Source of the DNA: Chromatium weissei
Lineage (GTDB): Bacteria; Pseudomonadota; Gammaproteobacteria; Chromatiales; Chromatiaceae
Direction of reading: 5' to 3'
DNA length: 64,000 bases
Assembly: GCF_016583765.1 (NCBI RefSeq)
Contig: NZ_NRRR01000001.1
Location: 682,001 to 746,000 of the forward strand
Shown: in pieces, positions 44,926 to 54,003 of the stretch
Position numbering within the stretch: position 1 is the stretch's first letter
How the letters are laid out: every line of letters begins with the position of its first letter
Program-made: the position numbers and the translations under genes
The notes under the pieces: generated by a model
Seen by the model: only the letters and a program-made list of their open reading frames with translations
What the model was told of the DNA's origin: nothing
The model's database searches: none

Positions 44926-46593
44926 TTAGGCAGTTAAACGCCGATATTTCAACCGATGTGGCTGATCGGCGTCGGAACCGAAACGGCGATGGCGGTCGGC
45001 TTCGTAGTCGGCGTAATTGCCCTCAAACCAAGTGACTTGCGAATCGCCTTCAAACGCAAGGATGTGGGTGGCGATGCGATCTAAAAACCAGCGGTCATGG
45101 CTGATGACCACCGCGCAGCCCGGAAATGTCAGCAGCGCCTCTTCCAAAGCACGAAGCGTTTCAATGTCCAAATCATTGGTTGGCTCGTCTAACAATAATA
45201 GATTGCCGCCACTTTTTAATAATTTGGCGAGATGAACGCGATTGCGTTCGCCACCGGATAAATCACCGATACGCTTTTGCTGGTCGCCGCCTTTGAAATT
45301 AAAGCGTCCGCAATACGCACGAGACGGCATTTCATAGCGTCCGACAATGATGTTATCCAAACCATCGGAGATTTCTTCCCAAATGGTTTTATTGTCGTCC
45401 AATGCGTCACGGCTTTGATCAACGTATGCAATTTGCACCGTTTCACCAATGCGCAATTCACCAGCATCAGGCTGTTCTTGTCCGGTTAATAAGCGGAATA
45501 GCGTGGTTTTACCTGCACCATTCGGACCGATGATGCCGACAATACCGCCCTGCGGTAAATTAAACGAGAGATTCTCATATAACAGATTGTCACCATAGGC
45601 TTTTTTGAGATCGTTCGCCTCAATCACCAATTCACCTAAACGCGGACCCGGTGGAATATAAATCTCATTGGTTTCATTTCGTGATTGGAATTCCTGCGAT
45701 TGCAATTCATCAAAGCGTGCCATTCGCGCTTTACTCTTGGCATGACGACCTTTTGGATTGGCGCGCACCCATTCCAATTCGTGCTTCATTGCCTTAATTC
45801 GCGCTTGTTCTTGCTTTTGTTCTAATTCCAAACGCTGCTCTTTTTGATCGAGCCAAGATGAATAATTGCCTTCCCACGGAATGCCATAACCGCGATCTAA
45901 TTCCAAAATCCATCCGGCAACGTTATCGAGGAAATAACGATCATGCGTGACGGCGACCACCGTGCCGGGGTATTCGTGCAGAAACCGCTCCAGCCATGCG
46001 ACGGATTCGGCATCCAAATGGTTGGTCGGTTCGTCGAGCAGCAGCATGTCCGGTTTCGACAGCAGCAGCCGACACAGCGCCACGCGCCGCCGTTCGCCAC
46101 CGGACAGTTTGGTCACATCCGCATCCCACGCCGGCAGCCGCAACGCCTCCGCCGCAACTTCCAACGTGCGCTCCAAATTGTGTCCATCGGTGGCTTCAAT
46201 CAGATTTTCGAGATCGGCTTGCTCCTTCGCCAGCGCATCAAAATCGGCATCCGCGTCGGCATAAGCGGCATACACCGCATCAAGTCGCGCCAGCGCCGAG
46301 GTGATGTGACCGAGCGCCTCTTCGACATTGCCGCGCACGGTTTTGGTGGGATCAAGCTGCGGTTCCTGCGACAGATAGCCGATGTTGATGCCGGGCTGCG
46401 GTCGCGCCTCGCCTTCGATGTCGGTATCGAGTCCGGCCATGATTTTGAGCAGCGTCGATTTGCCGGAACCGTTCAAACCCAATACGCCGATCTTTGCGCC
46501 GGGATAAAACGACAGCGAGATGTCGCGCAGAATGACGCGCTTGGGTGGCACGATTTTGCCGACCCGATTCATGGTGAAAATATATTGAGCCAT
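44926..46593 (-). CDS. ettA: Energy-dependent translational throttle protein EttA
   Basis: 555 residues, ABC-F ATPase that binds the ribosomal E site and gates the first elongation step by ATP/ADP ratio. N-terminus [29 protein letters not shown] is diagnostic. Two ATPase domains: Walker [12 protein letters not shown] (~39-49) and [11 protein letters not shown] (~350); signatures [16 protein letters not shown] and [15 protein letters not shown]; Walker [15 protein letters not shown] and [14 protein letters not shown]. The arm/linker between contains [31 protein letters not shown]-like charged helix ([18 protein letters not shown]). Confidence 0.96.
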   Translation of the reverse strand: MAQYIFTMNRVGKIVPPKRVILRDISLSFYPGAKIGVLGLNGSGKSTLLKIMAGLDTDIEGEARPQPGINIGYLSQEPQLDPTKTVRGNVEEALGHITSALARLDAVYAAYADADADFDALAKEQADLENLIEATDGHNLERTLEVAAEALRLPAWDADVTKLSGGERRRVALCRLLLSKPDMLLLDEPTNHLDAESVAWLERFLHEYPGTVVAVTHDRYFLDNVAGWILELDRGYGIPWEGNYSSWLDQKEQRLELEQKQEQARIKAMKHELEWVRANPKGRHAKSKARMARFDELQSQEFQSRNETNEIYIPPGPRLGELVIEANDLKKAYGDNLLYENLSFNLPQGGIVGIIGPNGAGKTTLFRLLTGQEQPDAGELRIGETVQIAYVDQSRDALDDNKTIWEEISDGLDNIIVGRYEMPSRAYCGRFNFKGGDQQKRIGDLSGGERNRVHLAKLLKSGGNLLLLDEPTNDLDIETLRALEEALLTFPGCAVVISHDRWFLDRIATHILAFEGDSQVTWFEGNYADYEADRHRRFGSDADQPHRLKYRRLTA

Positions 46594-46685
46594 TGCGATT
46601 TACGATTTGATTGTTAAAGAGAATTGGAAAATACAGCGAAAATGTTTACGCGAAAACCATTTGCACCGATGCCATATTTTACGCA

Positions 46686-47255
46686 TCAGCGATGCGAACG
46701 TTGCCGTTGTTTGTCGGGATTGCGCAACAGCACATAAACCGCGCCAGTTCCGCCATCGCGGCGCGTCGCCGAGCAAAACGCAAGCACTTGATCATATTGA
46801 CGTAACCAGTGATTGATGCCCTGTTTGAGCACGGGCTGCTGCTCGGAAGAGCGATAACCTTTACCGTGAATGATGCGAGCGCAGCGAACGCGACGGCGAC
46901 CACATTCAGCGAGAAATTCGGCGATAAGCTGCCGAGCGTGTTCGGCATAAAGTCCATGTAAATCAACCTCTAACTCCACTTCAATCGCGCCACGCTGTAA
47001 GTCGCCCAGAACGCGCCGCTGTATTCCGGGACGGCAAAACAGCAGGTAATCGTGCGTGCGAATCGTCGCGGAAACTGACGCAAGTGGCGCAATTTCCTCG
47101 GGCGGCACGATTTGCGGCGGGCGCGGAAATGGCGACGGTTTGGAACGTTCGGGCACAATCACTGGGCTGTTGATCAGCGGCGTCGCGTCCTGCACCTGCT
47201 GCCGAAACAGGTCAAAATCATCAGCCTGCTGATTTCCTCCGGTGAAATTTTTCAT
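46686..47255 (-). CDS. Smr-domain protein
   Basis: 189 residues. A Pro-rich N-terminus (~30-60) leads to a C-terminal Smr domain: VELEVDLHGLYAEHARQLIAEFLAECGRRRVRCARIIHGKGYRS (~92-135) with the DLHG and HGKG motifs, then LKQGINHWLRQYDQVLAFCSATRRDGGTGAVYVLL. The family has nicking or RNA-endonuclease activity, in collided-ribosome rescue (SmrB) or DNA nicking (SmrA). It has the general SmrA/SmrB proteobacterial layout; which one I cannot say. Divergent from cpoB with 39 bases between. Confidence 0.88.
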   Translation of the reverse strand: MKNFTGGNQQADDFDLFRQQVQDATPLINSPVIVPERSKPSPFPRPPQIVPPEEIAPLASVSATIRTHDYLLFCRPGIQRRVLGDLQRGAIEVELEVDLHGLYAEHARQLIAEFLAECGRRRVRCARIIHGKGYRSSEQQPVLKQGINHWLRQYDQVLAFCSATRRDGGTGAVYVLLRNPDKQRQRSHR

Positions 47256-47294
47256 TTAAGTATTTATTTTTAGAGAGTTTGAGGAGTAAAAAGA

Positions 47295-48113
47295 ATGAAT
47301 CATCTTTTAATTCTGTGTGGATTGATTGCTGCCAGCGTATTCCCCTTTTCAGCGTCAGCAGCGAATGATATTGAAGGGCGCGTCGGACGTCTTGAACGCA
47401 TTTTCGAGAATCAAAGTGGTTCCGATTTATTATTACAAGTGCAGCGATTACAAGCAGAAATGCAGGAATTGCGCGGACTACTTGAAACGCAAAAACTCAC
47501 AATTGATAAATTGCAACGCCAGCAACGCGATCAATATCTTGATATTGATGCGCGACTCAGCGCAAATCGTTCCACCGCTGTGCAAACACCATTACCGAGC
47601 GGAGTGATTGATGCGAGTGGTGCGACTGCCGATCAATCCGCGCCATTACCAATTGCTGCGCCAATTGCGCCGCCAGCAAACGGCCCAATTGGAATTCCGA
47701 TGCTGCCGCAGCCCGAAACGCAGAATGGTAATGAACGCGATGCGTATACCGCCGCATTTGCGTTATTAAAAGAGCGTAATTACGACGCGGCAAAAACGGC
47801 ATTTAATCAATTGCTACAAAGTTATCCGCAGGGTGAATTTACTGATAGCGCACAGTATTGGCTGGGTGAAACTGATTATGTGCAGCGCAATTATCCTGAC
47901 GCGTTAGAAGCATTTAATCGACTTATTCAAAATCATCCGAATAGCCCTAAAATTGCTAATGCGATGCTGCGCATTGGTTATATTCAATACGATCAAAAGG
48001 CTTATACGCAGGCGAAAAGCTCATTAGAACAAGTCATCAATCGTTTTCCGAATAGTACCGAAGCGCGTTTGGCTCGCAGCCGTTTAGAACGCATTAACGC
48101 TAATGCGCCTTGA
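47295..48113 (+). CDS. cpoB: Cell division coordinator CpoB (YbgF)
   Basis: 272 residues. Signal peptide 1-23 (LLILCGLIAASVFPFSASA before ANDIEG). Coiled-coil trimerisation region ~25-95 (GRVGRLERIFENQ ... LQRLQAEMQELRGLLETQK). Linker ~95-145. C-terminal TPR repeats ~150-265 (AYTAAFALLKERNYDAAKTAFNQLLQSYPQGEF, AQYWLGETDYVQRNYPDALEAFNRLIQNHPNS, AMLRIGYIQYDQKAYTQAKSSLEQVINRFPNS). Periplasmic partner of TolA/PBP1B. It is normally beside pal and tolB; here those genes are absent, so it is displaced from the tol-pal cluster. Confidence 0.92.
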   Translation: MNHLLILCGLIAASVFPFSASAANDIEGRVGRLERIFENQSGSDLLLQVQRLQAEMQELRGLLETQKLTIDKLQRQQRDQYLDIDARLSANRSTAVQTPLPSGVIDASGATADQSAPLPIAAPIAPPANGPIGIPMLPQPETQNGNERDAYTAAFALLKERNYDAAKTAFNQLLQSYPQGEFTDSAQYWLGETDYVQRNYPDALEAFNRLIQNHPNSPKIANAMLRIGYIQYDQKAYTQAKSSLEQVINRFPNSTEARLARSRLERINANAP

Positions 48114-48129
48114 ATATGAAAAAAATCCA

Positions 48130-50295
48130 TCATTTCATTATTGCGGTGCGCCGTTCGCGCTGGCGCATCAGCCACCACGCCGGCAATACCAGCAGTATCA
48201 ATAATCCCGCAGCAATTCCCAGCGGCCAGCGAATTGGACGATTCCAAAGATGACGCAATTGCTGGCGCAGCGTGAAATCAATTCGCCGATATTTCAAGGT
48301 GTTATTTGCCATTTGATTCGGATGCAGATTGTGCATCCATTGATGATGCAGGCTGAATGATTTGGGAAAAAAGCCCCACACCCAAGGCGCATCAGCGCGA
48401 ACAATTTCAATGAGTCGATCAATAATTGCTTGCCGTTCGGGACTGTCATCCATGAATTTCATTTGTTCAAACAGGCGATCAAATTCGGGATTGGCGTAAT
48501 TGGCAGCGTTTTCGCCCTGATGCGCGACCTTGCCGTTGGGCCCGTACAGCAAAAATAGAAAATTCTCTGGATCGGGATAATCGGCATTCCAACCCAGCAT
48601 GAAAATCTGCGCCGCGCCGGTGCGCAATTTGTCTTGAAACCGGTTGTAGTCGGTGGCGCGCACGACCAGTTCAATGCCGAGTTTGGCGAACTGTTTGCGC
48701 ATCCAATTCAGCCGCGCCCGATCATCCGGCCCAGTGGCGACGGCTTCATAATTGATGGTCAGGGTGCGTCCAGTTTCGCGGTCGATGCCATTTGAATAAC
48801 CGGCTCGCTCCATCAACGCCAGCGCGGCAGTCAGCGGTCGCCGCACTGCTCGCCCATCGCGCCATTCGTAAACCAGCGAATTGATGCCCGCCGCGCCTTC
48901 TCGATAACCGAAAATGCCCGGCGGCAGCGGACTGTGCGCAATCACGCCGCGCCCGTTGGCAAAAATCGAAATAAACTCTTCGTAATCAATGGCAATTGAA
49001 ATGGCTTGCCGCAGCAGCCGCGCTCGCTCGCTGTCACCGCCAACCACTGCATCTAGCATGTTGAATCCTAAATAATAATTCGCTGGCTCCACCGAGGTGA
49101 GCAGCCGAATGCCTTGATCGCGCATCGTGTCGGTCAGAATCGGTTGCCCATTCGCGTCGATTTGCACGGCTTGATCAAAAGCATCGGAAGCAATGCCGGA
49201 GCTGTCGTAATAGCCTTGAAGAAATTTGTTCCAACGCGGAATGTCTTCTTTTTCAAGGCTGTAAACAGCGCGATCAATGAGCGGTAACGGTTTTCCCGCA
49301 TCAGCGAGAATGCCGGACGCAGCATCGTCAGGCATTCCTTCAGTCGGATAACACTCGGCATGAAAATTCGGGTTGCGCGTCAACACCATGCGCAGATTCG
49401 GATTGTTCTCGCTCAACCAAAACGGCCCCGTGCCCAACGGATACCAATCGAGCGTGATATTGCGCTCCGCCAATTCGGGTTGGGCATAAAACACCTCAGC
49501 TTCCCACGGCATCGGCGCAAAAAACGGCATCGCCAGCCAATACGCGAATTGCGGATATTTGCCGTTGAGACTGATGCGAAAACTGTAGCGATCAATCACC
49601 GTCACTCCGGCGATATTGGACTGGCGCAGCGCCGTCACGCGCTCCAACGGCGTGGACGGTGGCGCAAGCGTCAACTGCTCGGCGAATGCCTGAAACCCGC
49701 GAATGTGCTGACCCATCACGCCGGCAATCGGCGAATGCAGCCAAGGCGCAGCCAGCCGCTTGATTTGATACACGAAATCGTCAGCAATCAGCTCGCGGCT
49801 GCCGGTTTCTGAAAAATCCGCTAACCGATTGATGCCGTTCACATCGGCTGCTGTCAGTGCGTGATAACGAAATTGACCCGCCGCATCTCGCGCCAGCGCC
49901 GGATGCGGTTGAAAGCGAACTCCTGATTGAATGCGAATGAGGTAATCGCTCCGAGCGATCTCCGTCGCGGGCGCGTCATTTGGCAACGGTTCACCGGCGG
50001 CGTTGAAATACTGCGGCGTGGGCACTGCGGCTGCAGACAGCGGAATCAAACGATAAGGACGCAGTAAAAAATGATATTGCAGCGGCGGCTCGTAAATCTG
50101 CGCCAGAAAAGCGTATTCGTTGGCGCTGTAAGAACGCGCAGGATCGAGATGTTTCGGGCGCTCATCAAACGCGCTGTAAATCGTGTTGCTGTCGGCATCG
50201 GCAGTGGAATAGGGATTATTCCACGGCGCATCGCTGCAACCAGTGAGCATCAGCGCCAGCATTCCGCAGATCACGCGCTCCATTCGATTCATCAT
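48130..50295 (-). CDS. Peptide/solute-binding lipoprotein with C-terminal membrane anchor
   Basis: 721 residues from the ATG at 50295 ([20 protein letters not shown]), chosen because AGGGCG stands 8 bases before; the frame is open to 50322. Lipobox LTGC at ~18-21 makes it a lipoprotein. The body is an SBP_bac_5 (OppA-like) extracellular binding protein: [96 protein letters not shown]. Unusually, it ends in a transmembrane helix (about 690-715, [20 protein letters not shown]) followed by RQRERRT, so it would be anchored at both ends. No permease or ATPase genes adjoin it. Confidence 0.82.
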   Translation of the reverse strand: MMNRMERVICGMLALMLTGCSDAPWNNPYSTADADSNTIYSAFDERPKHLDPARSYSANEYAFLAQIYEPPLQYHFLLRPYRLIPLSAAAVPTPQYFNAAGEPLPNDAPATEIARSDYLIRIQSGVRFQPHPALARDAAGQFRYHALTAADVNGINRLADFSETGSRELIADDFVYQIKRLAAPWLHSPIAGVMGQHIRGFQAFAEQLTLAPPSTPLERVTALRQSNIAGVTVIDRYSFRISLNGKYPQFAYWLAMPFFAPMPWEAEVFYAQPELAERNITLDWYPLGTGPFWLSENNPNLRMVLTRNPNFHAECYPTEGMPDDAASGILADAGKPLPLIDRAVYSLEKEDIPRWNKFLQGYYDSSGIASDAFDQAVQIDANGQPILTDTMRDQGIRLLTSVEPANYYLGFNMLDAVVGGDSERARLLRQAISIAIDYEEFISIFANGRGVIAHSPLPPGIFGYREGAAGINSLVYEWRDGRAVRRPLTAALALMERAGYSNGIDRETGRTLTINYEAVATGPDDRARLNWMRKQFAKLGIELVVRATDYNRFQDKLRTGAAQIFMLGWNADYPDPENFLFLLYGPNGKVAHQGENAANYANPEFDRLFEQMKFMDDSPERQAIIDRLIEIVRADAPWVWGFFPKSFSLHHQWMHNLHPNQMANNTLKYRRIDFTLRQQLRHLWNRPIRWPLGIAAGLLILLVLPAWWLMRQRERRTAIMK

Positions 50296-50401
50296 TTCAA
50301 TCGCCCTTTCGCCTGCTGACAAGTTTCGATACTGTTACCGCCCGCATTCGGGACAGCTTTCAACGAATTCTATTCTTAACCGCACGATGGAAATTAAAAA
50401 C

Positions 50402-51178
50402 ATGGGATTTTTAGACGGCAAAAAGATTTTGGTGACCGGCGTTGCCAGCAACCGCTCCATCGCATGGGGCTGCGCCGAGGCGATGTACCGCGCTGGCGCG
50501 GAGATTGCGCTGACCTATCAAAATGACAAACTCAAATCTCGCGTTGAGGATTTGGCTGGGCAATGCGGTTCCAATTTGGTGTTGCCGCTCGATGTCGGCA
50601 GCGATGCAGAAATTGAATCTACTTTCAAAGCCTTGGCGGAGAAATGGGACGGACTTGATGCCATCGTGCACTCCATCGCATTTGCGCCCCGCGAGCAGTT
50701 GGAAGGCGATTATGTGGATGCAGTGACGCGGGAAGGTTTCGCTGCTGCGCACGACATCAGTGCCTACAGCTTTGCGGCGCTGGCCAAAGCAGGGCGAGCG
50801 TTGATGGACGGACGCAACGGCGCATTGGTCACGATGAGTTATCTGGGCGCGGTGCGTGCCGTGCCGAATTACAACGTGATGGGCGTGGCGAAAGCCAGTT
50901 TAGAAGCGAATGTGCGTTATTTAGCGGCATCGCTCGGGCCAAAGGGCACGCGAGTCAATGCCGTTTCTGCTGGGCCGATTCGCACGTTAGCGGCAGCGGG
51001 AATTGCCGATTTCCGCGATATGCTCAAAAAAGTGGAAGAACGGACTCCGCTGCGCCGGAATGTGACGATTCAAGAAGTGGGCAACGCAGCCGCGTTCCTA
51101 TGTTCGGATTTGGCATCGGGAATTACCGGCGACGTGCTCTACGTCGATACCGGCTATCACATTCTCGGTTTGGGATAA
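50402..51178 (+). CDS. fabI: Enoyl-ACP reductase FabI
   Basis: 258 residues from the ATG at 50402 ([20 protein letters not shown]), the family N-terminus; an in-frame ATG at 50387 is possible. NADH-dependent reductase for the last step of fatty-acid elongation. Features: [28 protein letters not shown] (cofactor loop), [34 protein letters not shown], active-site Tyr/Lys pair in [19 protein letters not shown] (Y-x6-K), and [18 protein letters not shown] (substrate-binding lid). C-terminus [14 protein letters not shown] is normal. Divergent from the binding-protein gene; a double palindromic repeat follows. Confidence 0.95.
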   Translation: MGFLDGKKILVTGVASNRSIAWGCAEAMYRAGAEIALTYQNDKLKSRVEDLAGQCGSNLVLPLDVGSDAEIESTFKALAEKWDGLDAIVHSIAFAPREQLEGDYVDAVTREGFAAAHDISAYSFAALAKAGRALMDGRNGALVTMSYLGAVRAVPNYNVMGVAKASLEANVRYLAASLGPKGTRVNAVSAGPIRTLAAAGIADFRDMLKKVEERTPLRRNVTIQEVGNAAAFLCSDLASGITGDVLYVDTGYHILGLG

Positions 51179-51196
51179 TTCAAACGGCGAACACGA

Positions 51197-51236
51197 AAAG
51201 CCCCCCTTAGAAAAAGGGGGGTTGGGGGGATTTGTC
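51197..51236. repeat. Palindromic repeat, copy 1 after fabI
   Basis: AAAAGCCCCCCTTAGAAAAAGGGGGGTTGGGGGGATTTGT. Together with the copy at 51300 it forms an inverted pair around a 63-base spacer. It lies 18 bases after the fabI stop and can form the fabI terminator hairpin. Confidence 0.85.
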
Positions 51237-51299
51237 AAAAAGGCTTTTTGTTATAACAGTAGATTAGCGTTGTTTAGCATTGCAACTGCCTGATTTCAT

Positions 51300-51336
51300 A
51301 AATCCCCCTAACCCCCCTTTTTCTAAGGGGGGCTTA
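51300..51336. repeat. Palindromic repeat, copy 2 after fabI
   Basis: AAATCCCCCTAACCCCCCTT, TTTCTAAGGGGGGCTTA: opposite orientation to the copy at 51197. It is on the ppiD side, 43 bases past the ppiD stop, so it may terminate ppiD RNA on the minus strand. Confidence 0.85.
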
Positions 51337-51378
51337 ACAAAACCAAGCCGTTGCGGTTTTTTGTGGAATGACAATCGC

Positions 51379-53301
51379 TTAAAACTGCTCGTCGGATTGC
51401 GGTGCAGTTCGTTCGATGTCAGCGCGGCGTTCCATATCTTTGAGCATTTCGGCGTAAACCTGCCGCGCCAGCACCTGCGCCAACATCGACACTTCCGGTG
51501 TCGTTTTCAGATCGGCATTGGCGGTAATTTCGCCATCCTGAATTCGCAACAGCCGCACCACCGCCATATCACCCTGCGCCAGCCGCGCTGTTCCCACGCT
51601 GATCGCGCCCTCAATTGGTGACGGCAGCGTAAATGCTGTTTTCAGCACTTCGGCAGGAACATTGTCCGCTTGCCGCGTGACCAAGCCCGGCGTTTCCAAT
51701 TTGGCATTGCCGAGCACTGTCGCCCAATCCGCGCCCTCGCGTAATTGCTTCGCCGCCGCATTTGCCGCAGCCTCGGTCGCCGCGCTGGCTTTTTCGGCAT
51801 TGATCGCCGCGATGATTTCGTCACGCACTTCTGCCAACGGTTTAACGTCTGCGGCGCGATGCTCGGCGACACGCACGACGACGGCTTGCAGTGCATCGCG
51901 TTCCGGTTCAATCAATTCGCTATTGCGTCCTTCAGTCAGCACCTCTTCACTGAACGCTGCCGCCAACACCTTGGGTTGACTGAGAATGCCCGTGCCGCCG
52001 CTGCGTGCCAGCCAATCGCTTTTTTGCACCGTCAAACCCAAGGCTTCAGCCGCTGGTTCCAATCGATCCGGCGATTCATAAACCAGATTTGCCAGCCGTT
52101 CGCCGAGTTCGTAAAACTGCGCATCGCTGCGTTGTTTCCGCAGTTCCGTCAGTAACTGCTCGCGCACTTCATCAAAGCCTTTCGTGACTGGCGGTGTGAT
52201 TGCGGTGACGAGAATCAGGTGATAACCAAATTGGGTGCGCACGGGCGCGCTCACTTCGCCAACCGGCAAGGCAAATGCAGCCTGCTCAAATGCGGGAACC
52301 ATCACGCCTTTCTCCACATCGCCGAGCGCACCGCCCTGCGTGGCACTGCCGGAATCATCGGAAAACTGCTTGGCCAAATCGGCAAAGGCTTCGCCCGCGA
52401 GAATGCGCGCTCGAAGCGCGTTGAGTTTGGTGAGCACCTGATTCGCCGTTGCTTCATCAGCATCGCTGGCGACTTTCAACAGTAAGTGGCTGATTTTACG
52501 GCGTTCCGGTTGACCAAAACGGGCTTGATTGGCGTTGTAATGCTGGCGCAGTTCGTCGTCGCTGATAACCGTTTGCGTGGTCAGAGCGCCCGCGTCAAGC
52601 AGAATGTAATCGAGTTTGACCTGTTCTGGCGTTTGAAAACGCGCAGTGTTGGCGGTGTAAAACGCGTTGATTGCCGCGTCATCGGGCGGTGTGGAATTGG
52701 CAAAATTTGCGGTGTGAAACTCGGCATAAGCCAGTTCGCGCTGTTGCTGAATCAGGCGTTGATATTGCGAAAACTCGGCGCGAGTGACGAATTCACTGTC
52801 GGCAATGGCGCGAATGAGTTGAGTGCCAGTCATTTGCTGGCGCACCTGCGCTTCAAATTGTACGGGCGTTAATCCTTGAAGTTGCAGCGTTCGCTCGTAG
52901 ATTTCTCGCTCAAAACGTCCATCCTTTTGAAATGCGGGTTCAGAAAGCACTTGCAGTTGAACATCTTGATCGGAAACCCGCAGCCCGAGTTGCTGAGTGA
53001 CATCGCGTAATAACAGGTCTTGAATCAGGTTGTTAAGTACCTCAGTGCGAAGACGCTGATCATTGAAAGCGGCAAGGTCGTCACGCGCACCGAGTCGTTC
53101 CCGTAGTTTCATTCGCGCTTCCTGAACGCGCTGATCGAGGTCGCGGTTAGAAATTTCGATGCCGTTGACTGTGGCGGCAATGGATTCGCCACCGACATCG
53201 AGATAGGACTGAATGCCCCAAAGGGCGAAGGGAATGCTGATGAGCGCGACGATGACCCAAGCAACCCAACCTTGAGTGCGTGTGCGGATAGTCTGAAGCA
53301 T
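51379..53301 (-). CDS. ppiD: Peptidyl-prolyl isomerase/chaperone PpiD
   Basis: 640 residues. Periplasmic-facing membrane chaperone for newly exported outer-membrane proteins. N-terminal anchor WVAWVIVALISIPFALWGI (~12-30), SurA_N-like chaperone domain (~35-170, VNGIEISNRDLDQRVQEARM), parvulin domain (~265-360, RKISHLLLKV ... DEATANQVLTKLNALRARIL, AKQFSDDSGSATQGGALGDVEKG, FALPVGEVSAPVRTQFGYHL), then a second chaperone-like region to the end. Downstream of hupB and the two tRNAs, the standard place in Gammaproteobacteria. Confidence 0.94.
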   Translation of the reverse strand: MLQTIRTRTQGWVAWVIVALISIPFALWGIQSYLDVGGESIAATVNGIEISNRDLDQRVQEARMKLRERLGARDDLAAFNDQRLRTEVLNNLIQDLLLRDVTQQLGLRVSDQDVQLQVLSEPAFQKDGRFEREIYERTLQLQGLTPVQFEAQVRQQMTGTQLIRAIADSEFVTRAEFSQYQRLIQQQRELAYAEFHTANFANSTPPDDAAINAFYTANTARFQTPEQVKLDYILLDAGALTTQTVISDDELRQHYNANQARFGQPERRKISHLLLKVASDADEATANQVLTKLNALRARILAGEAFADLAKQFSDDSGSATQGGALGDVEKGVMVPAFEQAAFALPVGEVSAPVRTQFGYHLILVTAITPPVTKGFDEVREQLLTELRKQRSDAQFYELGERLANLVYESPDRLEPAAEALGLTVQKSDWLARSGGTGILSQPKVLAAAFSEEVLTEGRNSELIEPERDALQAVVVRVAEHRAADVKPLAEVRDEIIAAINAEKASAATEAAANAAAKQLREGADWATVLGNAKLETPGLVTRQADNVPAEVLKTAFTLPSPIEGAISVGTARLAQGDMAVVRLLRIQDGEITANADLKTTPEVSMLAQVLARQVYAEMLKDMERRADIERTAPQSDEQF

Positions 53302-53330
53302 GGCGGCTGGTCGAAATAATTAGGGGAATT

Positions 53331-53367
53331 GAGAAACAAAAACGGGGCACCCACTGGGTGCCCCGTT
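53331..53367 (-). terminator. Terminator after tRNA-Asp
   Basis: On the minus strand AACGGGGCACCC (53367-53356), loop AGT, GGGTGCCCCGTT (53352-53341), followed by TTTGTTT. A 12-bp perfect stem. Confidence 0.85.
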
Positions 53368-53377
53368 CGATGTCGTT

Positions 53378-53454
53378 TGGCGGAGCGGACGGGGCTCGAA
53401 CCCGCGACCCCCGGCGTGACAGGCCGGTATTCTAACCAACTGAACTACCGCTCC
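53378..53454 (-). tRNA. tRNA-Asp(GTC)
   Basis: 77-base cloverleaf on the minus strand: acceptor GGAGCGG/CCGCTCC, D arm AGTTCAGTTGGTTAGAAT, anticodon loop CTGTCAC (anticodon GTC) closed by CCGGC/GCCGG-type stem, T arm GGGTTCGAGCC, encoded CCA at 53378-53380. Downstream of tRNA-Val and in the same direction. Confidence 0.95.
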
Positions 53455-53483
53455 AAACTCTCTAGCGTCACTCGATTCTAACT

Positions 53484-53559
53484 TGGTGGGTGTTGTAGGG
53501 ATCGAACCTACGACCCTCGCCTTGTAAGGGCGATGCTCTACCATCTGAGCTAAACACCC
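53484..53559 (-). tRNA. tRNA-Val(TAC)
   Basis: 76-base cloverleaf on the minus strand: acceptor GGGTGTT/AACACCC, D arm AGCTCAGATGGTAGAGC, anticodon stem TCGCC/GGCGA with loop CTTACAA (anticodon TAC), T arm with GTTCGATCC, encoded CCA at 53484-53486. It starts 18 bases after the hupB stop, so probably co-transcribed with it. Confidence 0.95.
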
Positions 53560-53577
53560 TTGGGTAACAACAGATGA

Positions 53578-53850
53578 CTATTGTACGGCATCTTTAAGTG
53601 CTTTACCAGCCTTGAAAGCAGGTGTTTTTGACGCTTTGATTTCAATACTTGCGCCAGTCTGTGGATTGCGACCCATTCGTGCCGCCCGCTCCTTGACCGA
53701 AAAGGTACCAAAACCAATCAACGACACCGTTTCCCCTGCTTTTAGAGTGTTCGTAATTTCATCAACCATCACATCTAGGGCACGACCAGCAGCAGCCTTA
53801 GAAATATCTGCAGCCTCCGCCATCTTCTCGATGAGTTCCGATTTATTCAT
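53578..53850 (-). CDS. hupB: DNA-binding protein HU-beta
   Basis: 90 residues from the ATG at 53850 ([20 protein letters not shown]), which follows AGGGGAACAGAACAC; 15 more upstream codons are open but not part of the family. Nucleoid protein that bends DNA as a dimer. Motifs: [50 protein letters not shown] with the DNA-binding arm GRNPQTG, and [15 protein letters not shown] at the C-terminus. Downstream of lon as in E. coli (lon-hupB-ppiD). Confidence 0.96.
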   Translation of the reverse strand: MNKSELIEKMAEAADISKAAAGRALDVMVDEITNTLKAGETVSLIGFGTFSVKERAARMGRNPQTGASIEIKASKTPAFKAGKALKDAVQ

Positions 53851-54003
53851 GTGTTCTGTTCCCCTCATTAAAACAGCGATGATCGATTCGAACATTCAGA
53901 AGGTCAAAGCACACAGCCGTTCTGAAATGATGGCGCATCCTAAGACGGGAATCGCGTTAGAGCAACCAACTTTTCAGACACGCTTCAATTCCAATGTCCA
54001 CTT

